A stretch of DNA of 64,000 bases from assembly GCF_014650075.1 (NCBI RefSeq), contig NZ_BMUG01000017.1:1-64000 (forward strand). Reading direction: 5' to 3'. Source of the DNA: Streptomyces microflavus (lineage in GTDB: Bacteria > Actinomycetota > Actinomycetes > Streptomycetales > Streptomycetaceae). Position numbers and translations under genes: made by a program. The notes under the pieces are model-generated. The model made no database searches, was not told the origin of the DNA, and saw only the letters and a list, made by a program, of their open reading frames with translations. Positions 1 through 9,625 of this stretch are shown here, piece after piece. Positions within the stretch are counted from its first letter, which is position 1. Each line of letters opens with the position of its first letter.

Positions 1-1
1 C

Positions 2-595
2 GGCCCCGTCCCGGCCCCCGTGCTGACCGCCGCCTCCCCGGCCGACGAGATCGAGCCCCGGGAGGACGACGGGCGCCCCAAGCGGTTCGCCTACCCGCCG
101 CAGCTCGTCGTGGTCGACGGCGGACAGCCCCAGGTCGCCGCCGCCAAGCGCGCCCTGGACGAGCTGGGCATCGACGACATCGCCGTCTGCGGCCTGGCCA
201 AGCGCCTGGAGGAGGTCTGGCTCCCCGATGACGACGACCCCGTCGTCCTGCCCCGCTCCAGCGAGGGCCTCTACCTCCTCCAGCGCGTCCGCGACGAAGC
301 CCACCGCTTCGCCATCACCTACCAGCGCGCCAAGCGGGCCAAGCGCATCCGCTCCAGCCCCCTGGACGACGTGGCGGGACTCGGCGAGACCCGCAAGCAG
401 GCCCTGATCAAGCATTTCGGCTCCGTGAAGAAGCTCCGGCAGGCGACAATCGAGGAGATCTGCGAGGTTCCCGGGATAGGGCGCAGGACGGCGGAATCGG
501 TGGCGGCCGCCCTCGCCTCGACCGCTCCCACGGCGCCTGCCGTGAACACGGCCACAGGAGAGATCATGGAAGAGGACGACGGGGGCGCGTCATGA
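2..595 (+). CDS. uvrC: UvrABC excinuclease subunit C, C-terminal part (gene starts before the window)
   Basis: UvrC makes the dual incisions of nucleotide excision repair with UvrA and UvrB. The window opens inside the gene, in frame from base 2, so only about the last 197 residues are present. The RNase-H-like endonuclease half is recognisable by the stretch PPQLVVVDGGQPQV, followed by FAITYQRAKRAKR and a C-terminal pair of helix-hairpin-helix motifs (LDDVAGLGETRKQALIKHFG and EVPGIGRRTAESVA) that bind DNA. The acidic tail EEDDGG ends at a TGA that overlaps the next ATG (592). The uvrC-rapZ-yvcK-whiA order is conserved in actinobacteria. The N-terminal GIY-YIG nuclease is outside the window. 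Confidence 0.97.
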   Translation, partial: GPVPAPVLTAASPADEIEPREDDGRPKRFAYPPQLVVVDGGQPQVAAAKRALDELGIDDIAVCGLAKRLEEVWLPDDDDPVVLPRSSEGLYLLQRVRDEAHRFAITYQRAKRAKRIRSSPLDDVAGLGETRKQALIKHFGSVKKLRQATIEEICEVPGIGRRTAESVAAALASTAPTAPAVNTATGEIMEEDDGGAS

Positions 596-693
596 CCGGG
601 CCCGCCCGCCGGGCCGACCGTGCGGGCGACGACGCCGGCGCGGGCCCCGACGACCAGCAGCACGCACGAACAGACCGAGCAGACGGAGCAGAC

Positions 694-1599
694 GTGAGTA
701 CGAACACCACGAACGAGACGGGCGAGGCAGTGGTGCCGGCCATCCCCGAGCTGGTGATCATCTCCGGCATGTCCGGCGCCGGGCGCAGCACCGCCGCCAA
801 GTGTCTGGAGGACCTCGGCTGGTTCGTCGTCGACAACCTGCCGCCCGCGCTGATCCCCACCATGGTGGAGCTCGGCGCCCGCTCGCAGGGCAACGTGGCG
901 CGGATCGCCGTCGTCGTCGACGTACGCGGCCGGCGCTTCTTCGACAACCTCCGCGAATCCCTCGCGGACCTGGAGGCCAAGCACGTCACCCGGCGGATCG
1001 TCTTCCTGGAGTCCTCCGACGACGCCCTGGTGCGCCGCTTCGAGTCCGTCCGCCGCCCCCACCCCCTCCAGGGCGACGGCCGCATCGTCGACGGCATCGC
1101 GGCCGAGCGCGACCTCCTGCGCGAGCTGCGCGGCGACGCCGACCTGGTCATCGACACCTCCAGCCTCAACGTGCACGAGCTGCGCGCCAAGATGGACGCC
1201 CAGTTCGCCGGCGACGACGAGCCGGAGCTGCGCGCCACGGTGATGTCCTTCGGCTACAAGTACGGCCTGCCCGTCGACGCGGACCTGGTCGTGGACTGCC
1301 GCTTCCTGCCCAACCCGCACTGGGTCCCCGAGCTGCGCCCCTTCACCGGCGTCAACGAGGAGGTCTCCGACTACGTCTTCAACCAGCCGGGCGCCAAGGA
1401 GTTCCTCAACCAGTACACCGAGCTGCTCCAGCTGATCGCCGCGGGCTACCGCCGCGAGGGCAAGCGGTACGTGACCATCGCGGTGGGCTGTACGGGCGGC
1501 AAGCACCGCTCCGTCGCCATGTCGGAGAAGCTCTCCGCCCGCCTCGCCGCCGAAGGCATCGAGACCGTCCTCGTGCACCGGGACATGGGGCGAGAGTGA
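694..1599 (+). CDS. rapZ: RapZ/YvcJ-family nucleotide-binding protein (RNase adapter family)
   Basis: P-loop ATPase/GTPase of the RapZ (YvcJ) family. In E. coli RapZ guides RNase E to the small RNA GlmZ; the role in Streptomyces is not settled. The Walker A motif GMSGAGRST is near residue 25, and the C-terminal half has the family signature VGCTGGKHRSV. An ATG at 592 overlaps the uvrC stop and would add 34 low-complexity residues. I prefer the GTG at 694 because GGAG lies 6-9 bases upstream and the family-like sequence begins just after it. The stop overlaps the GTG of yvcK (GTGA), so the two are translationally coupled. Family assignment is very secure; the start is less so. Confidence 0.93.
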   Translation: MSTNTTNETGEAVVPAIPELVIISGMSGAGRSTAAKCLEDLGWFVVDNLPPALIPTMVELGARSQGNVARIAVVVDVRGRRFFDNLRESLADLEAKHVTRRIVFLESSDDALVRRFESVRRPHPLQGDGRIVDGIAAERDLLRELRGDADLVIDTSSLNVHELRAKMDAQFAGDDEPELRATVMSFGYKYGLPVDADLVVDCRFLPNPHWVPELRPFTGVNEEVSDYVFNQPGAKEFLNQYTELLQLIAAGYRREGKRYVTIAVGCTGGKHRSVAMSEKLSARLAAEGIETVLVHRDMGRE

Positions 1600-2630
1600 C
1601 CGGACGCAATCTGCGGCTGCGACGCCTCAGCCGCACCACATCCGCGCTCGCGGGCCGCAAACGCGGTGGACAGCCCAAGGTCGTCGCGCTCGGCGGCGGC
1701 ATGGGCCTCTCGGCGTCCCTGACGGCGCTGCGCCGGATCACCGGCGACCTCACGGCCGTGGTCACCGTCGCCGACGACGGCGGCTCCAGCGGCCGGCTGC
1801 GCGAGGAGCTGGGCGTCCTGCCCCCCGGCGACCTGCGCAAGGCGCTCGCCGCGCTCTGCGGCGACGACGACTGGGGCCGCACCTGGTCCCGGGTCGTCCA
1901 GCACCGGTTCGAGTCCAAGGGCGACCTGCACGGGCACGCCGTCGGCAATCTGCTGATCGTCGCCCTCTGGGAGCAGCTCGGCGACCACGTCCAGGCCCTG
2001 GACCTGGTCGGCAAGCTGCTGGGCGCGCACGGCCGGGTGCTGCCCATGTCCGCCGTGCCGCTGGAGCTCCAGGCGCTGGTCAAGGGCCACGACCCCGAGC
2101 TGCCCGACGCGATCGTGACCGTGCGCGGCCAGGCCACCGTCGCGCTCACCCCGGGCGAGGTGCAGTCCGTGCACGTCGTCCCGCCCGACCCGCCGGCCGT
2201 CCCGGAAGCGGTCGAAGCGGTCCTGGACGCCGACTGGGTGGTGCTCGGCCCGGGCTCCTGGTTCTCCTCGGTCATCCCGCATCTGCTGGTGCCGGAACTG
2301 CTCGACGCACTGGTCACCACGAAGGCCCGCAAGGTCCTGTCGTTGAATCTCGCACCACAGCCCGGTGAAACAGAGGGGTTCTCACCGCAGCGTCATTTGG
2401 AGGTTTTGGGACGACACGCCCCTAAACTCGCCTTGGACGTGGTGCTGGCCGACGAGGCAGCCGTGCCCGACCGCGAATCCCTCGCCGATGCCGCACAACG
2501 GCTCGGTGCCGCGGTCGAGCTGGCGCCGGTGGCATCGCCCGACGGCGTTCCGGTCCATGATCAGGAGCTGTTGGCCACCGCGTACGACCGTATTTTTCGG
2601 ATGCATGGAAGGATCGGCCCATGGCGATGA
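1596..2630 (+). CDS. yvcK: YvcK/CofD-like UDP-sugar-binding protein (gluconeogenesis factor family)
   Basis: A 344-residue Rossmann-like protein of the YvcK/CofD superfamily. YvcK homologues bind UDP-GlcNAc and support growth on gluconeogenic carbon sources and cell-wall homeostasis in Bacillus and mycobacteria. Visible family features are VVALGGGMGLSASL near residue 30 (ligand-binding loop), ADDGGSSGRLR, and the later VLGPGSWFSSVIPHLLVP. The open frame extends far upstream only because of GC-rich codon bias. The GTG at 1596 overlaps the rapZ stop and gives the normal family length. The 3' end overlaps whiA by 10 bases, so rapZ, yvcK and whiA are almost certainly one transcript. Confidence 0.93.
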   Translation: MTGRNLRLRRLSRTTSALAGRKRGGQPKVVALGGGMGLSASLTALRRITGDLTAVVTVADDGGSSGRLREELGVLPPGDLRKALAALCGDDDWGRTWSRVVQHRFESKGDLHGHAVGNLLIVALWEQLGDHVQALDLVGKLLGAHGRVLPMSAVPLELQALVKGHDPELPDAIVTVRGQATVALTPGEVQSVHVVPPDPPAVPEAVEAVLDADWVVLGPGSWFSSVIPHLLVPELLDALVTTKARKVLSLNLAPQPGETEGFSPQRHLEVLGRHAPKLALDVVLADEAAVPDRESLADAAQRLGAAVELAPVASPDGVPVHDQELLATAYDRIFRMHGRIGPWR

Positions 2631-3610
2631 CGCCAGCGGTGAAGGACGAAATCTCTCGGCTTCCCGTCACCCGGACCTGCTGCAGGAAGGCAGAGGTCTC
2701 GGCGATTCTTCGGTTCGCGGGCGGGCTGCACCTGGTGAGCGGCCGGATTGTGATCGAGGCGGAGCTGGACACCGCGATGGCGGCGCGCCGGCTCAAGCGC
2801 GACATCCTCGAAATCTTCGGGCACAGCTCGGAGCTGATCGTGATGGCCCCCGGCGGACTGCGGCGCGGCTCGCGCTATGTCGTACGGGTGGTGGCGGGCG
2901 GCGACCAGCTGGCCCGCCAGACCGGCCTGGTGGACGGCCGCGGCCGCCCCATCCGCGGTCTGCCCCCGCAGGTGGTCTCGGGGGCCACCTGCGACGCCGA
3001 GGCGGCCTGGCGCGGGGCGTTCCTCGCGCACGGCTCGCTCACCGAGCCCGGCCGCTCCTCCTCGCTGGAGGTCACCTGCCCCGGCCCCGAGGCGGCCCTG
3101 GCCCTGGTCGGGGCGGCCCGCCGGCTCTCCATCGCCGCCAAGGCCCGCGAGGTCCGCGGCGTGGACCGGGTCGTCGTCCGCGACGGCGACGCCATCGGCG
3201 CCCTGCTCACCCGGCTCGGCGCCCATGAGTCGGTGCTGGCCTGGGAGGAGCGCCGGATGCGGCGCGAGGTCCGCGCCACGGCCAACCGGCTCGCCAACTT
3301 CGACGACGCGAACCTGCGCCGCTCGGCCCGCGCGGCGGTCGCCGCCGGGGCCCGGGTAGGGCGCGCGCTGGAGATCCTCGCCGAGGAGGTCCCCGAGCAC
3401 CTCGCGGCGGCCGGACGGCTGCGCATGGAGCACAAGCAGGCCTCGCTGGAGGAGCTCGGAGCGCTCGCCGACCCGCCGCTGACCAAGGACGCGGTCGCCG
3501 GCCGGATCCGCCGCCTGCTGGCCATGGCCGACAAGCGCGCCCAGGATCTCGGTATCCCCGGGACGGAGGCGACGCTCAGCGAGGAGCTGGCGGACGGCCT
3601 GGTCGGCTGA
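2621..3610 (+). CDS. whiA: Sporulation regulator WhiA
   Basis: WhiA is the DNA-binding regulator that, with WhiB, stops aerial growth and starts sporulation septation in Streptomyces. The 329-residue protein has the expected layout: an N-terminal degenerate LAGLIDADG homing-endonuclease-like fold (CCRKAEVSAILRFAGGLHL near residues 18-40, then the ARRLKRDILEIFGH segment) and a C-terminal helix-turn-helix (KQASLEELGALADPPLTKDAVAGRIRRLL, near residues 265-300) that makes the sequence-specific contacts. GGAAGGA lies just before the ATG, inside the end of yvcK. It is the last gene of the uvrC-side cluster; a hairpin at 3697-3732 follows. Confidence 0.97.
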   Translation: MAMTPAVKDEISRLPVTRTCCRKAEVSAILRFAGGLHLVSGRIVIEAELDTAMAARRLKRDILEIFGHSSELIVMAPGGLRRGSRYVVRVVAGGDQLARQTGLVDGRGRPIRGLPPQVVSGATCDAEAAWRGAFLAHGSLTEPGRSSSLEVTCPGPEAALALVGAARRLSIAAKAREVRGVDRVVVRDGDAIGALLTRLGAHESVLAWEERRMRREVRATANRLANFDDANLRRSARAAVAAGARVGRALEILAEEVPEHLAAAGRLRMEHKQASLEELGALADPPLTKDAVAGRIRRLLAMADKRAQDLGIPGTEATLSEELADGLVG

Positions 3611-3696
3611 GCCTCCGAGGGGATGTCCGGCCGACTCGTCGGCGGGCGGGGGACGTTGGTCCCCGGCCATCGGGACCAAGGTCCTGAAGCACGGAC

Positions 3697-3732
3697 GGAG
3701 GCCCGTGACCCTACTGGGGAGTACGGGCCTCC
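3697..3732 (+). terminator. Hairpin downstream of whiA
   Basis: A perfect 10-bp inverted repeat, GGAGGCCCGT and ACGGGCCTCC, flanks a 16-base loop about 90 bases after the whiA stop. There is no T-run, which is usual for Streptomyces terminators. The remaining 140 bases to gap hold no ORF. TATACA at 3821-3826 is a possible -10 for gap, without a good -35. Confidence 0.6.
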
Positions 3733-3872
3733 CGGCGTGTCCCGGTGGCGCGTACGGCCCCTCTCGATGTCACCCCGGAGCCCTTGGAGAGGTAGGGTCG
3801 GAGGCGGTCGGGGACATCCCTATACAACTCGCCGGCGTCGAAAACCGGCGTACCTAACGAGGAGATCGGTTC

Positions 3873-4883
<1,011 letters not shown>

Positions 4884-4914
4884 CCCTCGGGTCGGCGGCA
4901 TCACGATGTGACTG

Positions 4915-4954
4915 AGGGGCTCGGCCGGCGCAATGAAGCGCCGGTCGAGCCTCT
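4915..4954 (+). terminator. Strong hairpin between gap and pgk
   Basis: GGCTCGGCCGGCGC (4918-4931) and GCGCCGGTCGAGCC (4938-4951) form a 14-bp stem with one G-T pair and a 6-base AATGAA loop. A few outer pairs extend it, and CTTAG follows. It probably stops part of the gap transcript before pgk. Confidence 0.75.
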
Positions 4955-4996
4955 TAGCATGTTCATCCGTCCCTGCAAGGAGTAACGGAAGACCAG

Positions 4997-6208
4997 ATGA
5001 AGACGATCGACGAACTTCTCACCGAAGGGGTCGCCGGCAGGCGGGTATTCGTCCGCGCCGACCTCAACGTGCCGCTGGACGGCACCACCATCACCGACGA
5101 CGGCCGCATCCGCGCCGTCCTCCCGACGGTCGCCAAGCTCGCCGAAGCCGGTGCGCGCGTCGTCGTCGCCTCGCACCTGGGCCGTCCCAAGGGCGCCCCG
5201 GACCCGGTGTTCTCGCTGGCGCCCGCCGCCGCGCGCCTCGGTGAACTCCTCGGTGCCGACGTCGCCTTCGCGACCGACACCGTCGGCGACTCCGCCCGCT
5301 CAGTCGTCGCGGGCCTCACCGACGGCCAGGTCGCCGTCCTGGAGAACCTCCGCTTCAACGCCGGAGAGACCTCCAAGGACGACGCCGAGCGCGGCGCCTT
5401 CGCCGACCGGCTCGCCGAGCTCGCGGACGTGTACGTGGGCGACGGCTTCGGTGCCGTACACCGCAAGCACGCCTCGGTCTTCGACCTCCCGGCCCGGCTG
5501 CCGCACTACGCGGGCTACCTCATCGCCACCGAGGTCGGCGTCCTGAAGAAGCTGACCACCGACGTCAAGCGGCCGTACGCGGTCGTCCTCGGCGGCGCCA
5601 AGGTCTCCGACAAGCTAGGCGTCATCGACCACCTGCTGGAGCGGGCCGACCGCATCCTGATCGGCGGCGGCATGGCGTACACCTTCCTCAAGGCCCAGGG
5701 CCACGAGGTCGGCAGCTCGCTGCTCCAGGAGGACCAGATCCCGGTCGTCCAGGAGTACCTGCGGCGCGCGGAGGAGAAGGGCGTGGAGTTCGTCCTCCCG
5801 GTCGACGTCGTCGTCGCCCCTGCCTTCCCCGACCTGAAGACCAAGGCCCCGGCCCACCCCAGCACCGTCGCCGCCGACGCCATTCCGGCCGGTCAGATGG
5901 GTCTGGACAACGGTCCGGAGACCAACAAGCTCTACGCGTCGAAGCTCGCCGACGCGGCCACCGTCTTCTGGAACGGCCCGATGGGTGTCTTCGAACACCC
6001 CGACTTCGCCGACGGCACCCGCGCGGTCGCCCAGGCGCTCCTCGACTCCTCGGCGTTCACCGTCGTCGGCGGCGGCGACTCCGCCGCGGCCGTGCGCATC
6101 CTGGGCTTCGACGAGAATGCTTTCGGACATATTTCGACCGGTGGCGGCGCCAGCCTCGAATACCTCGAGGGCAAGACGCTTCCCGGCCTCGCCGCACTGG
6201 AGGACTGA
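4997..6208 (+). CDS. pgk: Phosphoglycerate kinase
   Basis: Transfers the phosphate of 1,3-bisphosphoglycerate to ADP in glycolysis. A 403-residue, normal-length PGK: RVFVRADLNVPLDG near residue 18 (substrate-binding N domain), SHLGRPKG, the hinge region, and the C-terminal nucleotide-binding loop TVVGGGDSAAAV with STGGGASLEYLEG at the end. AAGGAG lies 13 bases before the ATG. It is followed after 6 bases by tpiA, which is clearly co-transcribed; a terminator-like hairpin separates it from gap upstream. Confidence 0.98.
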   Translation: MKTIDELLTEGVAGRRVFVRADLNVPLDGTTITDDGRIRAVLPTVAKLAEAGARVVVASHLGRPKGAPDPVFSLAPAAARLGELLGADVAFATDTVGDSARSVVAGLTDGQVAVLENLRFNAGETSKDDAERGAFADRLAELADVYVGDGFGAVHRKHASVFDLPARLPHYAGYLIATEVGVLKKLTTDVKRPYAVVLGGAKVSDKLGVIDHLLERADRILIGGGMAYTFLKAQGHEVGSSLLQEDQIPVVQEYLRRAEEKGVEFVLPVDVVVAPAFPDLKTKAPAHPSTVAADAIPAGQMGLDNGPETNKLYASKLADAATVFWNGPMGVFEHPDFADGTRAVAQALLDSSAFTVVGGGDSAAAVRILGFDENAFGHISTGGGASLEYLEGKTLPGLAALED

Positions 6209-6214
6209 CCCTTA

Positions 6215-6991
6215 ATGAGCACCCGTACCCCGCTGATGGCGGGCAACTGGAAGATGAACCTCAACCACCTCGAGGCCATCGCCCACGTCCAGAAGCTCTC
6301 CTTCGCCCTGGCCGACAAGGACTACGACGCCGTCGAGGTCGCCGTCCTGCCGCCCTTCACCGACCTGCGCTCCGTGCAGACCCTGGTGGACGGCGACAAG
6401 CTGAAGATCAAGTACGGCGCCCAGGACATCTCGGCGCACGAATCCGGTGCGTACACCGGTGAGATCTCCGGCGCCATGCTCGCCAAGCTGCGCTGCACGT
6501 ACGTGGCCGTCGGCCACAGCGAGCGCCGCCAGTACCACGGCGAGAGCGACGAGATCTGCAACGCCAAGGTGAAGGCCGCCTACCGGCACGGCCTGACCCC
6601 GATCCTCTGCGTCGGCGAGGGCCTGGACATCCGCAAGGCCGGTGACCAGGTCTCCTACACGCTCGCGCAGCTCGACGGCGGCCTGAAGGACATCCCGGCC
6701 GAGCAGGCCGAGTCCATCGTCATCGCCTACGAGCCGGTCTGGGCCATCGGGACCGGCGAGGTCGCCACCCCCGAGGACGCCCAGGAGGTCTGCGGTGCGA
6801 TCCGCGGCCGGCTGGCCGAGCTGTACTCGCAGGAGCTGGCCGACGCCGTCCGCATCCAGTACGGCGGCTCGGTGAAGTCCGGCAACGTCGCGGCCATCAT
6901 GGCGCAGCCCGACGTGGACGGCGCCCTCATCGGCGGCGCCGCGCTGGACGCCGACGAGTTCGTCAAGATCGTCCGCTTCCGCGACCAGTGA
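6215..6991 (+). CDS. tpiA: Triosephosphate isomerase
   Basis: Interconverts dihydroxyacetone phosphate and glyceraldehyde 3-phosphate. The 258-residue TIM barrel shows all catalytic segments: GNWKMN near residue 11 (Lys), VAVGHSERR (electrophilic His), AYEPVWAIGTG (catalytic Glu and start of loop 6) and the phosphate-binding YGGSVKSGN and LIGGAAL. It begins 6 bases after pgk, with the Shine-Dalgarno sequence (CTGGAGGA) inside the end of pgk. A hairpin at 7023-7060 closes the cluster. Confidence 0.98.
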   Translation: MSTRTPLMAGNWKMNLNHLEAIAHVQKLSFALADKDYDAVEVAVLPPFTDLRSVQTLVDGDKLKIKYGAQDISAHESGAYTGEISGAMLAKLRCTYVAVGHSERRQYHGESDEICNAKVKAAYRHGLTPILCVGEGLDIRKAGDQVSYTLAQLDGGLKDIPAEQAESIVIAYEPVWAIGTGEVATPEDAQEVCGAIRGRLAELYSQELADAVRIQYGGSVKSGNVAAIMAQPDVDGALIGGAALDADEFVKIVRFRDQ

Positions 6992-7022
6992 GTATGCGGT
7001 AGCGCCGATCCGTCGTACCCTT

Positions 7023-7060
7023 GCGGGGGCCGAGGGGGTTGCCACCCCTGAGGCCCCCGC
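7023..7060 (+). terminator. Hairpin after tpiA
   Basis: GCGGGGGCC (7023-7031) pairs with GGCCCCCGC (7052-7060); an inner AGGGG/CCCCT stem (7033-7037/7045-7049) continues the hairpin. No T-run. It lies between tpiA and secG. Confidence 0.65.
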
Positions 7061-7107
7061 TGTACGTACAGGCAGTAGTCAAGAATTCCGGAAAGTAGGG
7101 ACCAGCC

Positions 7108-7344
7108 GTGGTTTTGGCGTTCCAGATCGCTCTGATCGTCTTCAGCCTGCTGCTGATGCTGCTGGTGCTCATGCACAAGGGCAAGGGTGGCGGCCTCTCC
7201 GACATGTTCGGCGGCGGAATGCAGTCGTCCGTCGGTGGCTCCTCCGTTGCCGAACGTAACCTCGACCGCATCACCGTCGTGGTCGGCCTGGTCTGGTTCG
7301 CGTGCGTCGTCGTCCTCGGTCTGCTCGTCAAGCTGGGCGACTGA
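7108..7344 (+). CDS. secG: Preprotein translocase subunit SecG
   Basis: Small accessory subunit of the SecYEG protein-export channel. The 78 residues form two membrane helices: about residues 2-22 (LAFQIALIVFSLLLMLLVLM) and 52-74 (ITVVVGLVWFACVVVLGLLV). They are joined by the conserved cytoplasmic Gly-rich loop GKGGGLSDMFGGG. The start is the GTG at 7108, after GTAGGGA. Its place directly after tpiA is conserved in actinobacteria and many other bacteria. Confidence 0.96.
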   Translation: MVLAFQIALIVFSLLLMLLVLMHKGKGGGLSDMFGGGMQSSVGGSSVAERNLDRITVVVGLVWFACVVVLGLLVKLGD

Positions 7345-7384
7345 CCCGCGTCCGCGATTCCCGGTGAGGGTGTAACTCCTTTCA

Positions 7385-7413
7385 CTGGACGCGCGTTGGG
7401 CCTTACGTAGACT
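7385..7413 (+). promoter_or_regulatory. Candidate promoter of the RbpA-family gene
   Basis: CTGGAC (7385-7390) and TAGACT (7408-7413) are 17 bases apart, a plausible vegetative promoter about 40 bases upstream of the GTG at 7453. Sequence-based guess only. Confidence 0.35.
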
Positions 7414-7452
7414 GGGGCATCCTCGAGCACCATCACGCAGGGAGTTACGACC

Positions 7453-7788
7453 GTGGCAAGTGGCAACGCGATCCGGGGAAGCCGGGTCGGAGCGGGGCCG
7501 ATGGGTGAGGCCGAGCGGGGCGAGTCCGCGCCGCGCCTCCGCATCTCCTTCTGGTGCTCCAACGGGCACGAGACGCAGCCGAGCTTCGCCCATGACGCGC
7601 AGGTTCCGGACACCTGGGACTGCCCGCGCTGCGGCTTCCCGGCCGGCCAGGACCGGGACAGCCCGCCGGACCCGCCCCGCACCGAGCCGTACAAGACGCA
7701 CCTCGCGTACGTACGCGAGCGGCGCAGCGACGAGGATGGCGAGGCCATCCTCGCCGAGGCGCTCGCCAAGCTCCGCGGCGAGATCTGA
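7453..7788 (+). CDS. RbpA-family RNA polymerase-binding protein
   Basis: RbpA proteins bind the principal sigma factor and core RNA polymerase, stabilise open complexes, and give basal rifampicin tolerance in actinobacteria. This 111-residue protein has the family layout: a basic N-terminal tail (NAIRGSRVG), a core with paired metal-ligand-like motifs CSNGH and CPRCG, a linker, and the C-terminal sigma-interaction segment THLAYVRERRSDEDGEAILAEALAKLR. It is more diverged from canonical RbpA than expected, and it sits beside glycolysis genes rather than in the usual rbpA context. It is therefore probably the second paralogue that streptomycetes carry; this is inference. GTG start with GGAG upstream. 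A 14-bp hairpin terminator follows. Confidence 0.85.
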   Translation: MASGNAIRGSRVGAGPMGEAERGESAPRLRISFWCSNGHETQPSFAHDAQVPDTWDCPRCGFPAGQDRDSPPDPPRTEPYKTHLAYVRERRSDEDGEAILAEALAKLRGEI

Positions 7789-7826
7789 CGTTCCCCGCCA
7801 GCTCCACGGATCCACCCAGTCGTTCA

Positions 7827-7857
7827 CCGGCCGGACACCCCCAGGGTGTCCGGCCGG
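7827..7857 (+). terminator. Strong terminator after the RbpA-family gene
   Basis: A perfect 14-bp stem, CCGGCCGGACACCC and GGGTGTCCGGCCGG, with a 3-base CCA loop, then ACTGCTTTACC. Confidence 0.8.
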
Positions 7858-7968
7858 ACTGCTTTACCTCCTCCTGGCTCGCGTCCGCGCCACCCCGCTC
7901 CTCGATCAATTAGGTTGGAGGGGCGGCGGGGAAGCCGAGTGACAAGAAGAAGTGGGCTGATATCCGGG

Positions 7969-9621
7969 ATGAACGCAGCAAGCCGAACCAAGCTCAACCA
8001 GACCCCCGAGTGGACGGCTCTCGCCAAGCACCGTGAGGAGTTCGGCGCCACCCAACTGCGCGAGCTGTTCGCGCAGCAGCCGGACCGGGGCACCGCCCTC
8101 ACCCTCCGGGTCGGCGACCTCCACCTCGACTACTCCAAGCACCTGGTCACCGACGAGACGCTGCGCCTGCTGCGCGAGCTCGCCGCCGCGACCGGGGTCG
8201 CGGAGCTGCGGGACGCGATGTTCCGCGGCGAGAAGATCAACACCACCGAGGACCGGGCCGTCCTGCACACCGCGCTGCGCGCCCCGCGCTCAGCGGTGAT
8301 CGAGGTCGACGGTGAGAACGTCGTACCCGCCGTGCACGCCGTCCTGGACAAGATGGCCGCCTTCGCCGAGAAGGTCCGGGCGGGGGAGTGGACCGGTCAC
8401 ACCGGCCGCCCCATCAAGAACATCGTCAACATCGGCATCGGCGGCTCCGACCTCGGCCCCGCCATGGCGTACGAGGTGCTGCGCTCCTTCACGGACCGCT
8501 CGCTCACCGTCCGCTTCGTCTCCAACGTCGACGGCGCCGACCTCCACGAGGCGGTCCGCGACCTGGACCCGGCCGAGACGCTGTTCATCATCGCCTCGAA
8601 GACGTTCACCACGATCGAGACGATCACCAACGCCACCTCCGCCCGGGACTGGCTCCTCACGGAGCTGCGGGCCGGCCAGGACGCCGTCGCCAAGCACTTC
8701 GTCGCGCTGTCGACCAACGCGGAGAAGGTCGAAGAGTTCGGCATCGACACGGCCAACATGTTCGGGTTCTGGGACTGGGTCGGCGGCCGCTACTCCTTCG
8801 ACTCCGCGATCGGCCTCTCGCTGATGATCGCCATCGGCCCGGACCGGTTCCGCGAGATGCTGGACGGCTTCCACCTCGTCGACGAGCACTTCCGCACCGC
8901 CCCCGCCGAGGAGAACGCCCCGCTCCTCCTCGGCCTGCTCGGCGTCTGGTACGGCAACTTCTTCGACGCCCAGTCGCACGCGGTGCTGCCCTACAGCCAC
9001 TACCTGTCCAAGTTCACCGCGTACCTCCAGCAGCTCGACATGGAGTCCAACGGCAAGTCCGTCGACCGCGAGGGCGACCGCGTGGAGTGGCAGACCGGCC
9101 CGGTCGTCTGGGGCACCCCCGGCACCAACGGGCAGCACGCGTACTACCAGTTGATCCACCAGGGCACCAAGGTGATCCCGGCGGACTTCATCGGGTTCGC
9201 CGCCCCGGTCCACGACCTGCTGCCCGGTCTGATCGCCCAGCACGACCTGCTGATGGCCAACTTCTTCGCCCAGACCCAGGCGCTCGCCTTCGGCAAGACG
9301 CCCGACGAGGTCCGCGCGGAGGGCGTGCCGGAGGAGCTCGTCCCGCACAAGACGTTCCGCGGCAACCACCCGACGACCACGATCCTCGCCGACCGGCTGA
9401 CCCCCTCGGTCCTCGGCCAGCTCATCGCGCTCTACGAGCACAAGGTCTTCGTCCAGGGCGCCATCTGGAACATCGACTCCTTCGACCAGTGGGGCGTCGA
9501 ACTCGGCAAGGTCCTCGCCAAGAAGATCGAGCCCGTCCTGACCGAGGGCACCGGGGCCGAGGAGCTCGACAGCTCCACCGCCGCCCTGGTCGCCGCCTAC
9601 CGCACACTGCGGGGGCGCTGA
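7969..9621 (+). CDS. pgi: Glucose-6-phosphate isomerase
   Basis: Interconverts glucose 6-phosphate and fructose 6-phosphate, linking glycolysis to the pentose phosphate operon encoded at 13-19.6 kb. The 550-residue protein has the family signatures NIGIGGSDLGPAM near residue 155, the phosphate-binding SKTFTT, and GVELGKVLAKK near the C-terminus, plus the active-site HQGTKVIPAD segment. The frame is open further upstream, but the ATG at 7969 gives the standard N-terminus (MNAASRTKLNQTPEW). A -10-like TAGGTT lies near 7911. Normal length, intact. Confidence 0.97.
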   Translation: MNAASRTKLNQTPEWTALAKHREEFGATQLRELFAQQPDRGTALTLRVGDLHLDYSKHLVTDETLRLLRELAAATGVAELRDAMFRGEKINTTEDRAVLHTALRAPRSAVIEVDGENVVPAVHAVLDKMAAFAEKVRAGEWTGHTGRPIKNIVNIGIGGSDLGPAMAYEVLRSFTDRSLTVRFVSNVDGADLHEAVRDLDPAETLFIIASKTFTTIETITNATSARDWLLTELRAGQDAVAKHFVALSTNAEKVEEFGIDTANMFGFWDWVGGRYSFDSAIGLSLMIAIGPDRFREMLDGFHLVDEHFRTAPAEENAPLLLGLLGVWYGNFFDAQSHAVLPYSHYLSKFTAYLQQLDMESNGKSVDREGDRVEWQTGPVVWGTPGTNGQHAYYQLIHQGTKVIPADFIGFAAPVHDLLPGLIAQHDLLMANFFAQTQALAFGKTPDEVRAEGVPEELVPHKTFRGNHPTTTILADRLTPSVLGQLIALYEHKVFVQGAIWNIDSFDQWGVELGKVLAKKIEPVLTEGTGAEELDSSTAALVAAYRTLRGR

Positions 9622-9625
9622 GCCC

